This document shows, in pieces, positions 24,188 to 33,906 of a stretch of DNA of 64,000 nt. Location: positions 124,001-188,000 of the forward strand of contig JANRIQ010000027.1 of NCBI GenBank assembly GCA_033764775.1, written 5' to 3'. Position 1 is the stretch's first letter. Each line of letters opens with the position of its first letter. This DNA comes from JAWXCE01 sp033764775. Its GTDB lineage: Bacteria > Pseudomonadota > Alphaproteobacteria > Rhizobiales > Rhodomicrobiaceae. Under the pieces are notes generated by a model. It worked only from the letters and a program-made list of their open reading frames with translations. It made no database searches and was not told the DNA's origin. A program made the position numbers and the translations under genes.

Positions 24188-26413
24188 GTGACACGCACAC
24201 TGATCGCCGCGGCGGTCGCCGCATTTCTCATCGGCGGACCATCGTTCGCGCCCGCTCAGGATCAACCCGCGCCCGCAACCCAGGAAGCGCCTCGGCGAGC
24301 GCAACCAGATGCGTCCACGCCCGGCGCCCAGCCGGCCCCCCCGGCCGACCCCATCGCGCCCCCGGTCGCCGCTCAGCCAACCGCGCCGACAGGAGACTCA
24401 GCGCCGCCTTCGACGACCGAGCCGAGCGCGCCCCCTCCGCCCGCATCCGCCGCTGAGGCTCCCGTTACGCAGCAGCCCGCGCCGGCGGAACCTGCGCCGC
24501 CCGCACCCGCTGCGGCTGAAACGGCGCCCGACGCCCCGCCCTCGCAGAAAGCCGAGCCTGCGCCGACGGAACCAGCGGCCCCCGCGCCCGTCCGTCGGCA
24601 CGCGCTCTCACTCATCGGCGAGCCGAAATACGGCCCCGACTTCCAGCATTTCGCGTATGTGAACCCCAATGCCCCCAAAGGCGGATCGGCGCGGCTGTCG
24701 GCGCAGGGCTCCTTCGACAGCCTCAACGTCGCGACGTTCAAAGGCCAGCGCGCGGCGGGCCTGACGCTGATTTACGACCAGCTGTTCGACGCCAGCATCG
24801 ACGAGCCGTCCACCGAATACGCGCTCATCGCGGAATGGGCGAGCCACCCCGACGATTTCTCCTCAGTCACCTACGGTTTGTGCGAAAACGCGCGCTGGCA
24901 CGACGGCAAGCCCATCACGCCCGAGGACGTCATCTTCAGCATGGAGACCTTGAAAGCGGGCGAGCCGAGCTACGCGCAATATTACAAGAACGTGGTGCGG
25001 GCCGAAAAAACCGGCGAGCGCGAGGTGACGTTTTATTTCGACGTCAAGAACAACCGCGAACTGCCGACGATCGTCAGCCAACTCCTCGTGCTCCCGAAAC
25101 ATTACTGGACGGGCGTCGGCGCCGATGGTCAGCCGCGAGACGTGACGAAAACCACGCTTGAGCCGCCGCTTGGCTCGGGGCCGTACCGCATCAAGGAGGC
25201 CTCCGCGCCGCGCCACATCGTTTACGAGCGTGTGAAGGATTATTGGGCCGCCGACCTGCCCGTGCGCCGGGGTTTCTACAATTTCGACGAGCTCCGCTTC
25301 GATTATTACCGCGATCAGACGGTGGCCTTCGAGGCCTTCAAGAAGGGCGAGATCGACTTTTTCGCCGAATCCAGCGCGAAAAACTGGGCGACGGGTTACG
25401 ATTTCCCGGCCGTCGCCAACAATCAGGTGGTGAAGCGCGAGATCGCCCTGAAAACGCCGGAGCCGATGCAGGCCTTCGTCATGAACACTCGCCGGAGCAA
25501 GTTCTCCGACGCCCGGGTGCGGCGCGCGTTCAATCTCGCGTTCGATTTCGAATGGGCCAACCAAAACCTGTTCTTCGGCCAGTACAAACGCACCGGCAGC
25601 TATTTCCAGAACACCGAGCTGGCCGCGACGGGCCTGCCGCAGGGCCTAGAGCTGGCGATCTTGGAGGAGGTGCGCGACCGCGTGCCGCCCGAGGTGTTCA
25701 CGACCGAATACGCCAACCCGGTCAACGCCTCGCCCGAACAGGCGCGGCAAAACCGGCGCGACGCCGTGGCGCTCCTCGCACAAGCCGGCTGGACGGTCCG
25801 GAGCGAGACGCAGGAAGAGGCCGACTGCGGGTTCTTTTGCCGGGCGATGACGTCCATCGGCCTGCGCGCGCCGAAAACCGCGCCGGTGCTGCGCAACGCG
25901 GCCGGCGAAGCCTTCGTGGTGGAGTTCCTGCTCAACTCGCCGCTGTTCGAGCGGATCGTCCTGCCCTACACGCAAAGCCTTGAGCGTCTCGGAATCAAAT
26001 CCACCGTGCGCGTGGTCGACGCGGCGCAGTACGAGCAACGCACGGATGAGTTCGATTTCGACATCATCGTCGGCGGCTGGGCGAACAGCGAATCTCCGGG
26101 CAACGAGCAGCGCGACTTCTGGGGTTCGGAGGCCGCGGACAAGCAAGGCAGCCGTAACGACATCGGGGTCAAGAACCCGGCGGTGGACGCGCTCATCGAC
26201 AAAATCATCTTCGCCAAGGATAGAGAGACGCTCATCGCCGCAAGCCGCGCGCTCGACCGCGTCCTGCTCTGGAACCATTACCTTGTGCCGCAGTGGCACA
26301 CGCCGACGGAGCGCGTCGCCTACTGGCGCAAGTTCGCGCATCCCGAGACGTTGCCGGCGCGCTCGGTCGGGTTCCTTCAGGTGTGGTGGCGGGCCGACGC
26401 GGCGGGCGGATAA
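24188..26413 (+). CDS. Extracellular solute-binding protein family 5 (YejA-like) with long Pro/Ala linker
   Basis: The 741-residue periplasmic protein has a signal peptide (TLIAAAVAAFLIGG, cleavage near residue 24). An unusually long Pro/Ala/Glu-rich low-complexity segment follows (about 25-135), and then a family 5 solute-binding domain starting at HALSLIGEPKYG. It resembles the next gene product throughout the domain (YVNPNAPKGG, LEPPLGSGPY, DYWAADLPV, FDYYRDQT), so the two arose by duplication. It likely binds oligopeptides or microcin C-like compounds for the yejBEF transporter downstream. The GTG at 24188 follows GGGAG and fits the signal peptide; a TTG 18 bases earlier is less likely. 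Confidence 0.88.
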   Translation: MTRTLIAAAVAAFLIGGPSFAPAQDQPAPATQEAPRRAQPDASTPGAQPAPPADPIAPPVAAQPTAPTGDSAPPSTTEPSAPPPPASAAEAPVTQQPAPAEPAPPAPAAAETAPDAPPSQKAEPAPTEPAAPAPVRRHALSLIGEPKYGPDFQHFAYVNPNAPKGGSARLSAQGSFDSLNVATFKGQRAAGLTLIYDQLFDASIDEPSTEYALIAEWASHPDDFSSVTYGLCENARWHDGKPITPEDVIFSMETLKAGEPSYAQYYKNVVRAEKTGEREVTFYFDVKNNRELPTIVSQLLVLPKHYWTGVGADGQPRDVTKTTLEPPLGSGPYRIKEASAPRHIVYERVKDYWAADLPVRRGFYNFDELRFDYYRDQTVAFEAFKKGEIDFFAESSAKNWATGYDFPAVANNQVVKREIALKTPEPMQAFVMNTRRSKFSDARVRRAFNLAFDFEWANQNLFFGQYKRTGSYFQNTELAATGLPQGLELAILEEVRDRVPPEVFTTEYANPVNASPEQARQNRRDAVALLAQAGWTVRSETQEEADCGFFCRAMTSIGLRAPKTAPVLRNAAGEAFVVEFLLNSPLFERIVLPYTQSLERLGIKSTVRVVDAAQYEQRTDEFDFDIIVGGWANSESPGNEQRDFWGSEAADKQGSRNDIGVKNPAVDALIDKIIFAKDRETLIAASRALDRVLLWNHYLVPQWHTPTERVAYWRKFAHPETLPARSVGFLQVWWRADAAGG

Positions 26414-26459
26414 GTCACAGCGCACATCCATCGCGCGCAAGGGAGGCCAGCGAATATCC

Positions 26460-28373
26460 ATGGGGACACTGCGTATGGGCCGCGCTGGCCGCTGTCTTGG
26501 CGTCCTCCTACTCCTTGGGGCCGCCGCCCCCATGGCCGACGCCGCCGAGAAACGGCACGGTTTGTCGATCTTCGGCGAATTGAAGTATCCGACGGACTTT
26601 TCGCATTTTGAGTATGTGAACCCGTCCGCGCCCAAAGGCGGGCGCATCGTGCTGCAGGGCGAGGGCGCGCGCACGACATTCAACAGCTTCAACGGGTACA
26701 TTTTGAAAGGCGATTACGCGCAAGGGCTGAACGTGCTGTTCGACACGCTCATGGCGCGCGCGCTCGACGAGCCGGACGCGGTCTACGGGCTGGCGGCGCA
26801 CAGCGCCGAGGTGGCCGACGACGGCCGTTCGGTGATTTTCTATCTGCGCCCCGAGGCGCGCTTCGCCGACGGATCGCCGCTGACGGCGGAGGACGTGGCC
26901 TTCTCCGTGATGACGCTGAAGGAGAAAGGCCACCCCCTCATCGCGCTCACCATCCGCAACATCGCCGAGGCGACCGCCGTCGACCCGCACACGGTGAAGA
27001 TCGCGTTCGGCCCGGAGGATGCGCGCGACCTGCCCGTGATCGTCTCGCAATTGCCGATTTTCTCCAAGGCCTATTACGCCAAGCGGCCGTTCGACGAATC
27101 CACCCTGGAGCCGCCGCTCGGCTCGGGCCCTTACGCCATCGGCGAGTTTAAGCAGGGCTCATTCGTCGTCTTCAAGCGCCGGGCCGATTACTGGGCGGCC
27201 GATCTTCCGGTGAACCGCGGCAAGTACAACTTCGACGAAATCCGCTACGATTATTACCGTGACCGCACGGCGGAGTTCGAGGCGCTGAAGGGCGGCGCCT
27301 ACGATCTGCGCGAGGAGTTCACCTCCAAGACCTGGGCGACCGAGTACGACATCCCCCAGGTGAAATCCGGCCGCATCGTTCGGGCGGAGTTGCCGGACGG
27401 ACGGCCCGGCGGCGCGCAAGGGTGGCTGCTCAACACGCGCCGGCCGAAACTCGCCGACCGGCGTGTGCGGGAGGCGCTCGGCTATGCTTTCGACTTCGAA
27501 TGGACGAACAAAAGGCTGTTCTACGGCCTGTACAAGCGCACCGAGAGTTACTTCGAGAACAGCGACCTGAAGGCCGACGGCCCCCCCTCTCCGGCCGAGC
27601 TGGCCTTGCTGGAGCCGCATCGCGACAAGCTGCCCGCCGAGGTGTTCGGCGAGGCGTATAAGCCCCCCGTGACCGACGGCTCCGGCGACAACCGCGAAAA
27701 CCGCCGCAAGGCCTCTAAATTGCTGGAGGAGGCGGGCTGGACGCTGAAGACGGTGGAGGAGGACGATCCCAATTGCGGCTTTTTCTGCGGCGTGGCGCGC
27801 GCCGTCGGCCTGTCATCGGCGCCGACCCGCGTTATCCGCGTCAATGCGCAGGGCGAACCGCTCACTCTCGAATTCCTCATCGACGATCCGATCTTCGAGC
27901 GCGTGCTCGGCCCGTTCGTCGAGAACCTGAAGCTCATCGGGGTGGACGCCCGCCTGCGCCGGGTGGACGCCGCGCAATATGAAGAGCGCAAGAAGAGCTT
28001 CGACTACGACGTCGTGTCATCGCGCTTCGTGCTGCCGGCGACCCCGGGCGTGCAGATGCTGGCGTTCTGGAGTTCGCAATCGGCGGACGCGCGTGGCAGC
28101 TTCAACCTCGCCGGCATCAAAGACCCCGTGGTCGACGCGCTCATGCAGAACATGCTTGCGGCGCGCAACCGCGACGAACTGCGCGTGGCGGCCGGCGCGC
28201 TCGACCGCGTTTTGCGAGCGGGTCATTATTGGGTGCCGAACTGGTACAAAAGCGTGCATCATATCGCCTACTGGGACAAATTCTCCCGTCCGCCGGTAAA
28301 ACCGCCTTACAGCCGCGCGGTCATCGAAACCTGGTGGTACGACGCCGAGAAAGCCGCCAAGCTGGCGCAATAA
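26460..28373 (+). CDS. yejA: Extracellular solute-binding protein family 5 (YejA)
   Basis: The 637-residue periplasmic protein has a signal peptide ending near AADAA (about residue 29) and a full SBP_bac_5 fold with LEPPLGSGPYAIGEFK and NFDEIRYDYYRDRT. It is the second of two tandem paralogues ahead of yejBEF and lacks the Pro-rich linker of the first. YejA homologues deliver microcin C and oligopeptides to YejBEF, and in Brucella the system adds resistance to antimicrobial peptides. GGGAGG lies 11 bases ahead of the ATG. Two paralogous binding proteins suggest different substrate ranges. Confidence 0.92.
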   Translation: MGTLRMGRAGRCLGVLLLLGAAAPMADAAEKRHGLSIFGELKYPTDFSHFEYVNPSAPKGGRIVLQGEGARTTFNSFNGYILKGDYAQGLNVLFDTLMARALDEPDAVYGLAAHSAEVADDGRSVIFYLRPEARFADGSPLTAEDVAFSVMTLKEKGHPLIALTIRNIAEATAVDPHTVKIAFGPEDARDLPVIVSQLPIFSKAYYAKRPFDESTLEPPLGSGPYAIGEFKQGSFVVFKRRADYWAADLPVNRGKYNFDEIRYDYYRDRTAEFEALKGGAYDLREEFTSKTWATEYDIPQVKSGRIVRAELPDGRPGGAQGWLLNTRRPKLADRRVREALGYAFDFEWTNKRLFYGLYKRTESYFENSDLKADGPPSPAELALLEPHRDKLPAEVFGEAYKPPVTDGSGDNRENRRKASKLLEEAGWTLKTVEEDDPNCGFFCGVARAVGLSSAPTRVIRVNAQGEPLTLEFLIDDPIFERVLGPFVENLKLIGVDARLRRVDAAQYEERKKSFDYDVVSSRFVLPATPGVQMLAFWSSQSADARGSFNLAGIKDPVVDALMQNMLAARNRDELRVAAGALDRVLRAGHYWVPNWYKSVHHIAYWDKFSRPPVKPPYSRAVIETWWYDAEKAAKLAQ

Positions 28374-28395
28374 AAATCGCTGAACGGGGCCGCAC

Positions 28396-29505
28396 ATGCT
28401 TCGCTACATCATCCGCCGCCTGCTCCTGATGATCCCGACCCTGTTCGGCATCATGGTGGTCAGTTTCGCGGTGGTGCAATTCGCGCCCGGCGGCCCGGTG
28501 GAGCGCATCATCGCCCAGCTCTCGGGGACGGATGTGGGGGCGACGGCGCGGTTCGGCGGCGGCGGGGGCGGCGAGGTCGGGATCGGCGCGCCCGCCCCCA
28601 TCGGCTCGGGCGACGGGTCCTCGGCCTATCGCGGCGCGCAGGGGCTCGATCCGGAGTTCATCAAAAGCCTTGAGAAACAGTTCGGCTTCGACAAGCCGCC
28701 GCTGGAACGCTTCTGGCTGATGCTGACGAACTACATCCAGTTCGATTTTGGCGAAAGCTACTACCGCGACATGAGCGTCGTCTCGCTCATCGTCGAGAAG
28801 CTGCCCGTTTCGATCTCGCTCGGCCTTTGGATGACGCTGCTTTCCTACGCCATTTCAATCCCGCTCGGCATCCGCAAGGCGACGCGCGACGGCACTCCCT
28901 TCGACACCTGGACCTCCACCGTCGTCATCATCGGCTACGCCATCCCCGGCTTTCTGTTCGCCGTGTTCCTGATCGTGATTTTCGCCGGCGGCACGTTCCT
29001 CGACTGGTTCCCGCTGCGGGGGCTGACCTCGGACAACTGGGACCAGCTGTCCTGGCCCGAGAAAATCCTCGATTATCTGTGGCATCTTACCCTGCCGCTG
29101 ATCGCCATGGCGCTGTCCGCCTTCGCCACCACCACGTTTCTGACGAAGAACTCGTTTCTCGACGAAATTCGCAAGCAATATGTGACGACCGCCCGCGCGA
29201 AGGGCCTGACCGAGCAGAAAATCCTCTATGGCCACGTGTTCCGCAACGCGATGCTGATCATCATCGCCGGCTTTCCGGGCGCGTTCATCAGCTCGTTCTT
29301 CGCCGGTTCGCTACTCATCGAACAGATCTTCTCGCTTGACGGCATCGGGCTGCTGTCGTTCGAGGCGATCGTGAACCGGGATTATCCGGTCGTGTTCGGA
29401 ACCCTATTCATCTTCTCGCTCATCGGCCTCATCGTCGGGTTGATCTCGGACCTCATGTATATGTGGGTCGACCCGCGCATCGATTTTGAATCGCGGGAGG
29501 TGTGA
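28396..29505 (+). CDS. yejB: Peptide/microcin C ABC transporter permease YejB
   Basis: The 369-residue inner-membrane protein has six predicted transmembrane helices of the BPD_transp_1 (DppB-like) type. It begins with the standard LRYIIRRLLLMIPTLFGIM helix and carries the long glycine-rich periplasmic loop (about 50-85) seen in YejB proteins. The conserved coupling helix is in TTARAKGL near residue 265. The gene is 22 bases after yejA and four ahead of yejE, so this is one operon. Confidence 0.95.
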   Translation: MLRYIIRRLLLMIPTLFGIMVVSFAVVQFAPGGPVERIIAQLSGTDVGATARFGGGGGGEVGIGAPAPIGSGDGSSAYRGAQGLDPEFIKSLEKQFGFDKPPLERFWLMLTNYIQFDFGESYYRDMSVVSLIVEKLPVSISLGLWMTLLSYAISIPLGIRKATRDGTPFDTWTSTVVIIGYAIPGFLFAVFLIVIFAGGTFLDWFPLRGLTSDNWDQLSWPEKILDYLWHLTLPLIAMALSAFATTTFLTKNSFLDEIRKQYVTTARAKGLTEQKILYGHVFRNAMLIIIAGFPGAFISSFFAGSLLIEQIFSLDGIGLLSFEAIVNRDYPVVFGTLFIFSLIGLIVGLISDLMYMWVDPRIDFESREV

Positions 29506-29509
29506 GACC

Positions 29510-30616
29510 ATGAACGTGAACGTCACCGCCCCACACGCCGCAGCGCTCGCGCCCGCCGCCCGCCCGCGCAGCCGCTTCACGCTCTCCCCCATAAACCAGC
29601 GGCGCTGGCGGCTTTTCAAGGCCAACAAGCGAGGCTACTACAGCCTTTGGATTTTCGGCGTCCTCTTCGCCATCTCCCTCATGGCGAACTTCATCGCCAA
29701 CAGTAAGCCGCTGCTGGTGAAATACGAAGGCGCGATCCTCTCGCCTGTGCTGTTCACCTACCCTGAGACGCGGTTCGGCGGAGAATTCCTGACCGAAGCG
29801 GATTATCGCGATCCGGTGGTGCAAAAGCTCATCGCCGACAAAGGCGGATGGATGGTGTGGCCGCCCATCGCCTACAGCTACAACACCATCAAAAAAGACT
29901 CCGCCGTCCCCTTCCCGTCCCCGCCCACTTGGGAGAACCTGCTCGGCACCGACGACCAAGGGCGCGACGTGCTCGCCCGCGTGATCTACGGCTTCCGCAT
30001 CTCCGTCCTGTTCGGGCTGGTGCTGACCAGCCTCTCGGCCGTGATCGGGGTCACCGCCGGCGCCGTGCAAGGCTATTTCGGCGGCTGGACGGACTTGCTG
30101 TTCCAACGTTTCATCGAGGTATGGACCTCGATACCGAACCTGTATCTCATCATCATCATCGCGGCGATCATCACCCCCACATTCTGGATTTTGCTGGGCA
30201 TCATGCTGCTGTTCAGTTGGGTCGGGTTCACGGGCCTCATCCGGGCGGAATTCCTGCGCGGGCGCAACTTCGAATACATCAAGGCGGCGCGCGCGATGGG
30301 CCTGTCGGACGCCAAGATCATGTTCAAGCATCTGCTGCCGAACGCGGCCGTCGCCACCCTCACCTTCATGCCGTTCACGCTAAACAGCTCCATCTCGGCG
30401 CTGACGAGCCTCGACTTCCTCGGCTTCGGCCTGCCCATCGGTTCCCCCTCCCTCGGCGAGCTGCTGCAGCAGGGCAAATCGAACCTGCAGGCGCCGTGGC
30501 TCGGCCTCACCGCGTTTTTCGTCATCGCGATCATGCTGAGCCTGCTCGTCTTCATCGGCGAGGGGGTGCGCGACGCGCTCGACCCGCGCAAAACCTTCCG
30601 CAAAGGGGCCGTGTGA
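29510..30616 (+). CDS. yejE: Peptide/microcin C ABC transporter permease YejE
   Basis: The 368-residue permease has an N-terminal cytosolic stretch, a helix at about 45-65, a large periplasmic region with RFGGEF and VWPPIAYSYNT, and the C-terminal DppC-like membrane domain containing EYIKAARAMGLSD (coupling helix). The combination of the periplasmic insertion and the C-terminal domain is diagnostic of YejE. It pairs with YejB to form the channel. Its TGA overlaps the yejF ATG as TGATG. Confidence 0.95.
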   Translation: MNVNVTAPHAAALAPAARPRSRFTLSPINQRRWRLFKANKRGYYSLWIFGVLFAISLMANFIANSKPLLVKYEGAILSPVLFTYPETRFGGEFLTEADYRDPVVQKLIADKGGWMVWPPIAYSYNTIKKDSAVPFPSPPTWENLLGTDDQGRDVLARVIYGFRISVLFGLVLTSLSAVIGVTAGAVQGYFGGWTDLLFQRFIEVWTSIPNLYLIIIIAAIITPTFWILLGIMLLFSWVGFTGLIRAEFLRGRNFEYIKAARAMGLSDAKIMFKHLLPNAAVATLTFMPFTLNSSISALTSLDFLGFGLPIGSPSLGELLQQGKSNLQAPWLGLTAFFVIAIMLSLLVFIGEGVRDALDPRKTFRKGAV

Positions 30617-32277
30617 TGCGCGACAACGGATCGACGCCGCTGCTGGACGTGCGCAATCTGGCCGTCGATTTCAGCACCGACGACAGCACGGTGAACGCGG
30701 TCAAGGGCGTGTCCTTCACGGTGCATAAGGGCGAAACGGTCGCCCTTGTCGGCGAAAGCGGCTCGGGCAAAACCGTATCGGCGCTCTCCATCATGCGGCT
30801 GCTGCCATATCCGGCCGCCTCGCATCCCTCAGGGCAAATCCTGTTCCGCGGCAAGGACGTGCTGACCGCGAGCGAGGACGACCTGCGGGATTTGCGCGGC
30901 AACAACATCACCATGATCTTTCAGGAGCCGATGACCTCGCTCAACCCGCTGCACCGGGTGGAGCGGCAAATCGCCGAGATCATCAAGACCCACGCGCGCG
31001 CCAACGACGTGCATCGTGGCGCGAGCGACGAACAAATCCGCCGCACCGTGATCGACCTGCTGGCCAAAGCCGGCGTCCGCGACCCGGAGGCCCGCGCCAA
31101 AGCCTACCCGCACGAATTGTCCGGTGGGCAACGTCAGCGCGTGATGATCGCCATGGCGCTCGCCAACCAGCCCGATCTGCTCATCGCCGACGAACCGACG
31201 ACCGCCCTCGATGTCACCATTCAGGCGCAAATTCTTGAGCTGCTGCTTAAGCTCAAGGCCGAGACGGGCATGGCGCTGCTGCTCATCACCCACAACCTCG
31301 ACATTGTCAAGAAGATGGCCGACCGTGTTTATGTGATGAAAGACGGCGAGGTGGTGGAGGCGGGCCGCACCCGCGACGTGTTCGACAACCCGCAGCACGA
31401 CTACACCCGCCGCCTCATCGCCGCAGAGCCGAAGGGCGAGCCGCCGGTCGCCGACGCCTCCGCGCCCGTGGTTCTCGAAACGGAGGATTTAAAAGTCTGG
31501 TACCCGGTGAAGACGGGCCTGCTGCGCCGCGTCACCAGCCACATCAAGGCGGTCGACGGCCTCTCGCTGAAGCTGCGGGAGGGGCAGACGCTCGGCGTCG
31601 TGGGCGAGAGCGGCTCGGGCAAGACGACGCTTGGCCACGCTATCCTGCGGCTCGTGTCAAGCAGCGGCAAGATCGCGTATCTCGGCAACCGGCTCGACAG
31701 TCTCTCGAACAAGGCCATGCGCCCGTTCCGCCGGCAGATGCAGATCGTGTTCCAAGACCCATACGGCTCGCTGTCGCCGCGCCTCTCGATCAGCCAGATC
31801 ATCGAGGAAGGGCTGGTCATCCAGAATCCCAAGATGCCCTATGACGAACGCCGCGCGCGCGTTTCCCAGGCGCTCGCCGAGGTCGGCCTGAAGCCCGAGA
31901 CGCAGGATCGCTATCCGCACGAATTTTCCGGCGGCCAGCGCCAGCGAATCGCCATCGCCCGGGCCATGGTGCTGGAGCCGAAGTTCGTGATGCTGGATGA
32001 GCCGACAAGCGCGCTGGACGTGTCCGTGCAGGCCCAGATCGTCGACCTGCTGCGCGATCTGCAGGCGCGGCGCAAACTCGCCTACCTGTTCATCAGCCAC
32101 GACCTGAAAGTGGTGCGCGCGCTCGCAAACGATGTGATCGTGATGCGCAACGGCAAGGTGGTGGAGGAAGGACCGGCAGTGGAGATTTTCGAGCGCCCGC
32201 AGACCGACTACACCAAGGCGCTGCTCGCCGCCGCGTTCGACATCCGGGCGGCCTACGCCCAGGCCGTCGCGGGCTAA
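30616..32277 (+). CDS. yejF: Duplicated ABC ATPase YejF
   Basis: The 553-residue protein has two ATPase domains in one chain. The first has Walker A GESGSGKT near residue 47 and signature LSGGQRQRVMIAMAL; the second has Walker A GESGSGKTT near residue 331 and signature FSGGQRQRIAIARAM. Both carry the C-terminal oligopeptide-transporter extension with a PQ.DYT pattern. It powers YejBE. The start overlaps the yejE stop and its own stop overlaps the next ATG (TAATG), so the reductase gene may be in the same transcript. Confidence 0.95.
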   Translation: MRDNGSTPLLDVRNLAVDFSTDDSTVNAVKGVSFTVHKGETVALVGESGSGKTVSALSIMRLLPYPAASHPSGQILFRGKDVLTASEDDLRDLRGNNITMIFQEPMTSLNPLHRVERQIAEIIKTHARANDVHRGASDEQIRRTVIDLLAKAGVRDPEARAKAYPHELSGGQRQRVMIAMALANQPDLLIADEPTTALDVTIQAQILELLLKLKAETGMALLLITHNLDIVKKMADRVYVMKDGEVVEAGRTRDVFDNPQHDYTRRLIAAEPKGEPPVADASAPVVLETEDLKVWYPVKTGLLRRVTSHIKAVDGLSLKLREGQTLGVVGESGSGKTTLGHAILRLVSSSGKIAYLGNRLDSLSNKAMRPFRRQMQIVFQDPYGSLSPRLSISQIIEEGLVIQNPKMPYDERRARVSQALAEVGLKPETQDRYPHEFSGGQRQRIAIARAMVLEPKFVMLDEPTSALDVSVQAQIVDLLRDLQARRKLAYLFISHDLKVVRALANDVIVMRNGKVVEEGPAVEIFERPQTDYTKALLAAAFDIRAAYAQAVAG

Positions 32278-33236
32278 TGGCGCTGCTGCTCGCCATCCCC
32301 GACGCCGCGCTTGACGCGCCCGGGTCGCGCTGGCCGCTCGCCATCGCTGAGTTGAGCCGCGTGATCGAGGTGCGGCTCGTTCGCGACGCGCCGCCCCCTG
32401 AGACGGTGGACTACGCGCTCGCCTGGAAGCCGCCGCAGGGGCTGCTCGCGCGCTACCCGCGCCTAAAGGCGATCTTCTCGACCGGCGCGGGCGTCGATCA
32501 CCTGCTCGGCGATCCGGCGCTGCCCGACGCGCCTATCGTGCGCTATGTGGATGAGGATTTGACCACGCGCATGAGCGAATATGTCGTGCAGCACGTGCTG
32601 ATGCATCACCGGCGCTGGCTGGACTACGCGGAGCAGCAGCGCGCGAGCGTCTGGCGCGACCTCTATCAACCGCGCGCGGCCGAGGTGCGCGTGGGCGTCA
32701 TGGGGTTCGGGGTGCTGGGGCGGGACGCGGGGGCGAAGCTCGCGGCGCTTGGATTTCAGGTGGCCGGGTGGGGGCGCAGGGCGCAGGCGGACGCGGTTTC
32801 CGGCATCGCGTATTTCGGCGGCGAGGCGGCGCTCGACGCCTTCCTCGCACGCACCGACATCCTCGTGTGCCTGCTGCCGCTGACGCCCGACACGCGAGGC
32901 GTGCTGAACGCCGGTCTGTTCGCCAAGCTCGCCCGCGACGGAGCGCTGCCCGCCCCTAGCCTCATCAACGCGGCGCGCGGCGGCCTGCAGGTGGAGACGG
33001 ACATCATCGCAGCGCTGGACGAAGGGCTGCTCGCCGCCGCCTCGCTCGACGTGTTCGATGAGGAGCCGTTGCCAGCCGCCAGCCCGCTGTGGCGGCATCC
33101 GCGCGTCATGCTCACCCCGCACAACGCGGCGTGGTCGGAGCCGGTGGCGGTGGCGCGCTCGGTTGCGGCGGCGATCGCGGCGCACCAGCAAGGGCGACCG
33201 TTCGCCAACCTCGTCGACCGTACTCAGGGGTATTAG
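32277..33236 (+). CDS. D-2-hydroxyacid dehydrogenase, glyoxylate/hydroxypyruvate reductase A-like
   Basis: The 319-residue enzyme has the NAD(P)-binding segment VGVMGFGVLGRDAG near residue 140, the catalytic Arg within INAARGG, the Glu region following it and the His in LTPHNAAWSE near 280. This fits GhrA-type reductases that convert glyoxylate or hydroxypyruvate to glycolate or glycerate. It is coupled to yejF by TAATG, an arrangement that may be chance or may indicate processing of an imported compound. Substrate is inferred from family only. Confidence 0.9.
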   Translation: MALLLAIPDAALDAPGSRWPLAIAELSRVIEVRLVRDAPPPETVDYALAWKPPQGLLARYPRLKAIFSTGAGVDHLLGDPALPDAPIVRYVDEDLTTRMSEYVVQHVLMHHRRWLDYAEQQRASVWRDLYQPRAAEVRVGVMGFGVLGRDAGAKLAALGFQVAGWGRRAQADAVSGIAYFGGEAALDAFLARTDILVCLLPLTPDTRGVLNAGLFAKLARDGALPAPSLINAARGGLQVETDIIAALDEGLLAAASLDVFDEEPLPAASPLWRHPRVMLTPHNAAWSEPVAVARSVAAAIAAHQQGRPFANLVDRTQGY

Positions 33237-33251
33237 CTGTCCCAAGGGCGG

Positions 33252-33863
33252 TCAAATGTCGCCGTCGTCCTCGGGGATTGCGTCGAGGCCTTCAAAAAAC
33301 GCGCCGGTGACGACCTCGATGCCCGGCGGATCGAACCGCAGAGCTTCTCCATGCTGCGTCCCGCCGGAGCGCACGCTGCCGTCCGCCGCACGGTAATGGT
33401 GCAGGACGCTGCGGTCGCCGGTGTCCACGATGAGATAATGGTGCACGGCGGAGTGTTGGAAATACTCGAAATATTTTCGGTTTAAGTCGCGGTTCTCACT
33501 CGTCGGTGAAATGACCTCCACAACAATGACTGGGCTGGGCGCGATCATTGTATCGCGCGTGATGCGCCCGCCGCAGTTCACGAGCGCATCCGGGATGCGA
33601 ACGGTCGTTTCAGTCGTCTTGACGCCCAGCCCATCGACGAATGCCAGACACGGCGCGCCAGCGCGTTTGATCGCAGCTTCGAACGCATTCGCAATACGAC
33701 GCTTTACGTCCGCGTGTGGAGCTCGCCCCGGCGCCATCGCGCGAATGACGCCTTCGACAAGTTCATAGCGGCCCTCGTCCTGCTTCTCGGCCCAAGCGAG
33801 AAAGGCGTCGATCGTGAAGGTTTCGTGTTTCCGCGCAGGCTTCATTGCATGAGAATATTGCAT
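33252..33863 (-). CDS. Uma2-family (DUF820) restriction-endonuclease-fold protein
   Basis: The 203-residue protein has the Uma2 pattern: RYELVEGVIRAMAPGRAPHADVKRRI, the PDALVNCGG segment and VIVVEVISPTSENRDLNRK with the Glu and Lys of the PD-(D/E)xK nuclease fold (about residues 115-140). Members are widespread in bacteria and most are uncharacterised. Start choice is uncertain: Met codons at 33863 and 33845 both lack a clear ribosome-binding site. It is divergent from the ligase gene with a 43-base gap. Confidence 0.8.
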   Translation of the reverse strand: MQYSHAMKPARKHETFTIDAFLAWAEKQDEGRYELVEGVIRAMAPGRAPHADVKRRIANAFEAAIKRAGAPCLAFVDGLGVKTTETTVRIPDALVNCGGRITRDTMIAPSPVIVVEVISPTSENRDLNRKYFEYFQHSAVHHYLIVDTGDRSVLHHYRAADGSVRSGGTQHGEALRFDPPGIEVVTGAFFEGLDAIPEDDGDI

Positions 33864-33906
33864 CGGCGCGCTTTGCGCAATGAACGCCCCGGCATACATT
33901 CCCCCT

